In this document: piece after piece, positions 61,117 through 64,000 of the stretch
Layout of the letters: each line of letters begins with the position of its first letter
Numbering within the stretch: position 1 is the first letter of the stretch
Source of the DNA: Phycisphaerales bacterium
GTDB lineage: Bacteria > Planctomycetota > Phycisphaerae > Phycisphaerales > SM1A02
DNA: 64,000 nt
Direction: 5' to 3'
Assembly (NCBI GenBank): GCA_029242715.1
Contig: JAQWTL010000020.1
Location: forward strand, 310,001-374,000
Notes under the pieces: model-generated
Told to the model about the DNA's origin: nothing
Database searches by the model: none
The model's input: the letters and a program-made list of their open reading frames with translations, nothing else
Program-made: the position numbers and the translations under genes

Positions 61117-62739
61117 CTAGGTTGCGGGCTCTGCCACAATCCCCTTGTCCTTGGCCCGTTTCTCGATTCCGCCAAGGAATATGTCCGCCAAGGCCTCGTA
61201 AATGGCCTTGCGACAGACAAGGTGGGAGCATTCGTAGGCCAGGATCGCTGAAACCATCAAGGGCAGGGTCACAAACCTGGCATCTGTCATTTCAATCATG
61301 ATGACAAAGACCGTAATAGGGCTTTGTACGACCCCTGCAAAGTACGCCACCATGAAGAGCATGATGCAGAACTGGGGGTCGAGTCCACCGAAGATCTTCT
61401 CGAAGAAGTCCGCCGTCATGTTGCCCAGCCCTGCACCCACAGAAAGGCTTGGATCAAAAAGACCACCTGGAATCCCGCTGACAAGACTGAAATAACTGCC
61501 GCCAGCCTTCATGAATGGATACCACCACGGGTAGCCTTCCGGCCGATGCCACTCGTCATAGAAATCCCGCTCAGCGGTATCGCCCAGAACATGCCACGCG
61601 TTCTCGATTGCCAACTGATCTTCGTTGAGCATGTCCGATTGAGCGATCAGCGGCGACTTGCCTTGCTTGGTTCGATAGGCCTTGTAGATTTCCTCGCGAG
61701 AGGCGTCCTTGGGAACGTCCAGTACACCGTAGTAATCCGTACCGCGGTACATGAGGATGGCCTTGGCCTGCGGATATCCGCTGCCATAACTTGCACCGCC
61801 ACTTGCCAGTCCCAGGCCGGCCAGGGACAGTCCCAGAATGCCTGCTGTCAGATATGGATGCTTTTTGACATTCCTCGTAACGACAGGCGTACCCCAGACC
61901 ACGGATCTGGCGAAGAGGCCGCCAAGGAAACCTCCAATGCAACCGATGACTGGAACCGCAAGCCAGTGCATCGGCTCGAAGCCGAAGTGACGGTTGATAC
62001 TGCCATAGAAGAGGTAATCCCAGCCCAGCATGGCAACGACAACGACCGAAGCAAGCAACACGACACGGACGACCGTACTTGCACAGTTCTTGTCGAAGGA
62101 ACGCCCGATCTCCTCAAACGCAAAGATCATGCCCGCGATAGGCGCGTTGAATGCTGCGGCAATACCCGCACCACCGCCACCCAGAATCAACCCTCGCTGC
62201 ACAAGATGATCCGGGAACCGAGCAATCTTGGTCGTCAGGTACATGAAACATGCGCCTACATGTACTGACGGACCTTCCCGGCCAATGGTCATCCCCGAGA
62301 AGAGACCCAGGCAAAGCAGGATGGTTTTTCCGATGAGAATCCGCCCAGAAAGCATGAAGGATCTGATTGGGCCATCCTTGACGTGCAGTGACGCGATGGC
62401 TTGTGGAATGCCCGTTCCTTCCGTCCCCGGAAAGAACACATCGCGAATACGCATGATGGCAATCATGGACACCGTGATCAGGACCATGCCAAGAACGACA
62501 CCGAGTGTGCCGTCCACTACAAATCCCATCCATTCCTTCTCGCCTGTCAACGCTCGGAAGAACTGCAGCCCCCAGATATCCATCTCACGGAAGAAGAGGG
62601 CAAAGAGACCGGTGAGGCAGGCCGCCAGGATGACAAGACCATGTCGGCCCCAGGCAGACCAGGAGAAAACCGTAGTCCGCCACAAATGAGCGTCTTCCAT
62701 GTCTGCCTGTGGCTGATTGTCCTTTTCAGAACTGTTCAT
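61117..62739 (-). CDS. ClC-family chloride channel/transporter with inserted J-like domain
   Basis: A 540-residue membrane protein of the ClC family, which moves chloride as a channel or H+/Cl- exchanger. The selectivity motifs are in order: GTGIP (108-112), GREGP with the gating Glu (153-157) and GGLFDP (425-430); the internal proton Glu pair is in AFEE (207-210). Between the helix ending in GYPQAKAILMYRG and the one leading to GGLFDP, residues 334-398 form a DnaJ-like domain: DYYGVLDVPKDASREEIYKAY, then IENAWHVLGDTAERDFYDEW. The HPD motif is missing. The reading frame is continuous. Confidence 0.92.
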   Translation of the reverse strand: MNSSEKDNQPQADMEDAHLWRTTVFSWSAWGRHGLVILAACLTGLFALFFREMDIWGLQFFRALTGEKEWMGFVVDGTLGVVLGMVLITVSMIAIMRIRDVFFPGTEGTGIPQAIASLHVKDGPIRSFMLSGRILIGKTILLCLGLFSGMTIGREGPSVHVGACFMYLTTKIARFPDHLVQRGLILGGGGAGIAAAFNAPIAGMIFAFEEIGRSFDKNCASTVVRVVLLASVVVVAMLGWDYLFYGSINRHFGFEPMHWLAVPVIGCIGGFLGGLFARSVVWGTPVVTRNVKKHPYLTAGILGLSLAGLGLASGGASYGSGYPQAKAILMYRGTDYYGVLDVPKDASREEIYKAYRTKQGKSPLIAQSDMLNEDQLAIENAWHVLGDTAERDFYDEWHRPEGYPWWYPFMKAGGSYFSLVSGIPGGLFDPSLSVGAGLGNMTADFFEKIFGGLDPQFCIMLFMVAYFAGVVQSPITVFVIMIEMTDARFVTLPLMVSAILAYECSHLVCRKAIYEALADIFLGGIEKRAKDKGIVAEPAT

Positions 62740-62967
62740 GCTTGCCTGCTACCCACGGGGTCAACCTTCAGAAACTCAGCCCAGAGGGGGCTCATGCGGC
62801 TTTTTATACCGCGCAGAAGGCTGTCGGGGGGCTGCTGGAAGATGCCAACGGGTTTTTCGTGATTCAACGAAAGGCCAGGATGCCCGTGGGATTATCCGTC
62901 ATGGAACACAAGCATCACGTCACCAGAAATGGAAGGCGTGTTAAAAGACTCTCTCCTCTCTCCTCCT

Positions 62968-63003
62968 GGAGTTCCGTGTGGCAACGCGGCACTCCTTTTT
63001 TTT
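62968..63003 (+). terminator. Plus-strand intrinsic terminator without an assigned gene
   Basis: GGAGT (62968-62972) and CCGTG (62974-62978) pair with CGCGG (62985-62989) and ACTCC (62991-62995), with one mismatch and a six-base loop, followed by eight T residues (62996-63003). This is a textbook intrinsic terminator on the plus strand, yet no plus-strand gene precedes it. Confidence 0.8.
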
Positions 63004-63091
63004 GCTCTCTACGTGTCAGAAAACAGTTCAACAGCAAAGGGTGCCCGGCCGAAGCCGGGCACCCTTGTTGCTCGATAGAGCATTCATGATT

Positions 63092-63127
63092 AAAAAAGCC
63101 GGGGCCGCCCCACCGCGGCGACCCCGG
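63092..63127 (-). terminator. Intrinsic terminator after the hsp20 genes
   Basis: On the minus strand a GC-rich stem (CCGGGG with its complement, 63099-63104 and 63122-63127, plus four inner pairs) is followed by six T residues (complement of A at 63092-63097). It begins about 20 bases past the stop of the hsp20 gene at 63147. Confidence 0.8.
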
Positions 63128-63146
63128 TGAGCCGAGGGTCACGCAC

Positions 63147-63566
63147 TCACTCGGCCCTGACCTCTATGGTCCTGGCCTGTACCGACTCCGTCTTAGGAAG
63201 TCGAACGGTCAGGATTCCGTCCTTGCAGGTCGCTGTGATCTGACTGGCATCGATGCCGTCGCCGATCCGGAACCGGCGATGGAAATCGCCAATGCCATAC
63301 TCCTGATGGAGAATGCGACCGAGGTCCTGGTATCTGTTGTACACCTTGCCCCTCACCTCAAGGGTGTTGTCTTCGACGGAGATCTCAATTCCTTCCGCCG
63401 TTGATCCGGGCATGTCCGCAACGATTGTGAACAGTTCATCGTTCTCGTGGACGTCAACAGGTGCTCTGTAGTACTGCGGGCGTTTCGTGGCATGGTCGTG
63501 ATTCATTGAAGCCACTTCCTGGCCTGCTCCGCAACAATCTGTGTAAGTCGTCATGTTGGTATTCAT
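63147..63566 (-). CDS. Small heat shock protein, Hsp20/alpha-crystallin family
   Basis: A 139-residue ATP-independent holdase. The alpha-crystallin domain spans about 35-130: VDVHENDELFTIVADMPG, VEDNTLEVRGKVYN, and the C-terminal DGILTVRLPK with the conserved G-x-L. The N-terminus includes two adjacent Cys (TDCCGAGQE). AGGAG lies seven bases before the ATG. It follows the other hsp20 gene by 43 bases and has a terminator behind it, so the two form an operon. Confidence 0.93.
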   Translation of the reverse strand: MNTNMTTYTDCCGAGQEVASMNHDHATKRPQYYRAPVDVHENDELFTIVADMPGSTAEGIEISVEDNTLEVRGKVYNRYQDLGRILHQEYGIGDFHRRFRIGDGIDASQITATCKDGILTVRLPKTESVQARTIEVRAE

Positions 63567-63609
63567 GGTAAATCTCCTACTTCAGTGCTTTCGTAAGGTT
63601 CGGTTCTTA

Positions 63610-63972
63610 TCAGCCTTCTGTCACAGGAACCTGTCGAGCCCTGGCATTCACTGACTTGGGAAGCTCCAGGGTGAGGATTCCATTCCGAAGCACTGCATTG
63701 GTGCCTTCCATTTCTACGTTGGTTGGCAATGCGATTGATCGCTCGAATTCAAGAACACCGCGTTCACGACGCAGAGTGCTTGCACCTTCTGGAGTTGCCA
63801 CATCGCGGCGGCCACTGAGGGTGAGCATTCCGTCCTGGACGGTCACGTCCAGATCATTCATGCTGACGCCTGGCAACTCTGCCTCGACGTAGATGGTGTT
63901 TTCACCCTCGATCATGTTGAGGGATGGGAAAGTACGCGTGCTGTTTCCATAGGAAAAGACGTTGTCAAACAT
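63610..63972 (-). CDS. Small heat shock protein, Hsp20/alpha-crystallin family
   Basis: A 120-residue Hsp20 with the alpha-crystallin domain at about 20-112: IYVEAELPGVSMNDLDVTVQ, DGMLTLSGRRD, RGVLEFERSIALP and NGILTLELPK. The N-terminal arm is short. It differs clearly from the adjacent hsp20, so this is a divergent tandem pair, which may form mixed oligomers. An AGG lies a few bases upstream of the ATG at 63972; upstream control sequences are off the window. Confidence 0.93.
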   Translation of the reverse strand: MFDNVFSYGNSTRTFPSLNMIEGENTIYVEAELPGVSMNDLDVTVQDGMLTLSGRRDVATPEGASTLRRERGVLEFERSIALPTNVEMEGTNAVLRNGILTLELPKSVNARARQVPVTEG

Positions 63973-64000
63973 ACGCTCAACCTCGTTCCTGACGAGGGTC

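Larger units (their letters stand above)
62740..63146. other. Non-coding region between the ClC gene and hsp20
   Basis: Besides the ClC leader (62740 to about 62800, with AGCAGG before its ATG) this region holds two terminators, listed separately, and a perfect 13-base-pair hairpin: AAGGGTGCCCGGC (63037-63049) with its complement at 63054-63066, four-base loop CGAA. I support no protein gene here; short plus-strand frames have no ribosome binding site. Confidence 0.6.

Noticed and set aside
61324-62268. 314-codon plus-strand open frame
   Set aside because: Antisense to the ClC gene; rich in His, Thr and Arg, as expected for a shadow of a membrane protein.
1-64000. Insertion sequences, prophage, CRISPR or integration sites
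   Set aside because: No transposase, integrase, phage structural gene or regularly spaced repeat was seen; gene order looks like a normal chromosomal core.

Overview
This window is chromosomal DNA from a planctomycete, most likely of class Phycisphaerae. That placement is an inference. It rests on a PEP-CTERM-like sorting tail ending in three arginines (PAPAT version), a secreted peptidase with a Cys-ended 'GC-type' dockerin tail, a TAT-exported Gfo/Idh/MocA oxidoreductase, a Chlamydia-Hc1-like small histone, an archaeal/eukaryotic-type prolyl-tRNA synthetase, a PilMNO/secretin/GspEFG pilus operon, and an exosortase exopolysaccharide locus. No insertion sequence, prophage, CRISPR array, rRNA or tRNA was recognised. 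Coding density is high and neighbouring genes often overlap by 1 to 4 bases.

Layout. 1-2173: lysS and a partial secreted protein. 2219-7384: a reductase, then an LPS-core/O-antigen group (GmhB-like phosphatase, heptosyltransferase, opposite-strand Kdo/heptose-kinase-like gene, O-antigen ligase) and plsY. 7355-11005: UbiA-like membrane protein, purB, a small histone flanked on both sides by hairpin-rich DNA, and a FabZ-like dehydratase. 11050-16936: manA, proS, a UbiA prenyltransferase, two unknowns and an exported oxidoreductase. 16986-24139: dockerin-tailed M14 peptidase, bleomycin-hydrolase-type C1 peptidase, dnaK and dus. 24205: a candidate exosortase substrate. 24962-39718: a 15-gene minus-strand operon (gspG to gspF) building a type IV pilus/type II secretion-like machine, with a histidine kinase, receiver, HD-GYP phosphodiesterase and STAS protein embedded in it. 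40032-43718: DUF1015-serA-serC. 43722-58308: a minus-strand exopolysaccharide operon (wza, exosortase-EpsI fusion, 1697-residue TPR protein, wzc-like, epimerase, wecA-like, LMW phosphatase, FN3K). 58541-60962: lipA, a PilZ protein and a group-2-like sigma factor. 61117-63972: a ClC chloride transporter with an inserted J-like domain, then two tandem hsp20 genes.

How the genes work together. Three envelope systems dominate: LPS core/O-antigen, exosortase-linked exopolysaccharide, and a pilus/secretion machine. Two c-di-GMP-related proteins (HD-GYP and PilZ) suggest a link between surface behaviour and signalling. The most unusual item is the ClC protein carrying a DnaJ-like domain without the HPD motif, near hsp20 genes and a sigma factor. 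The second is a predicted three-way-junction RNA at 10311-10402 beside the histone gene. I saw no promoter -35/-10 pair clear enough to call.
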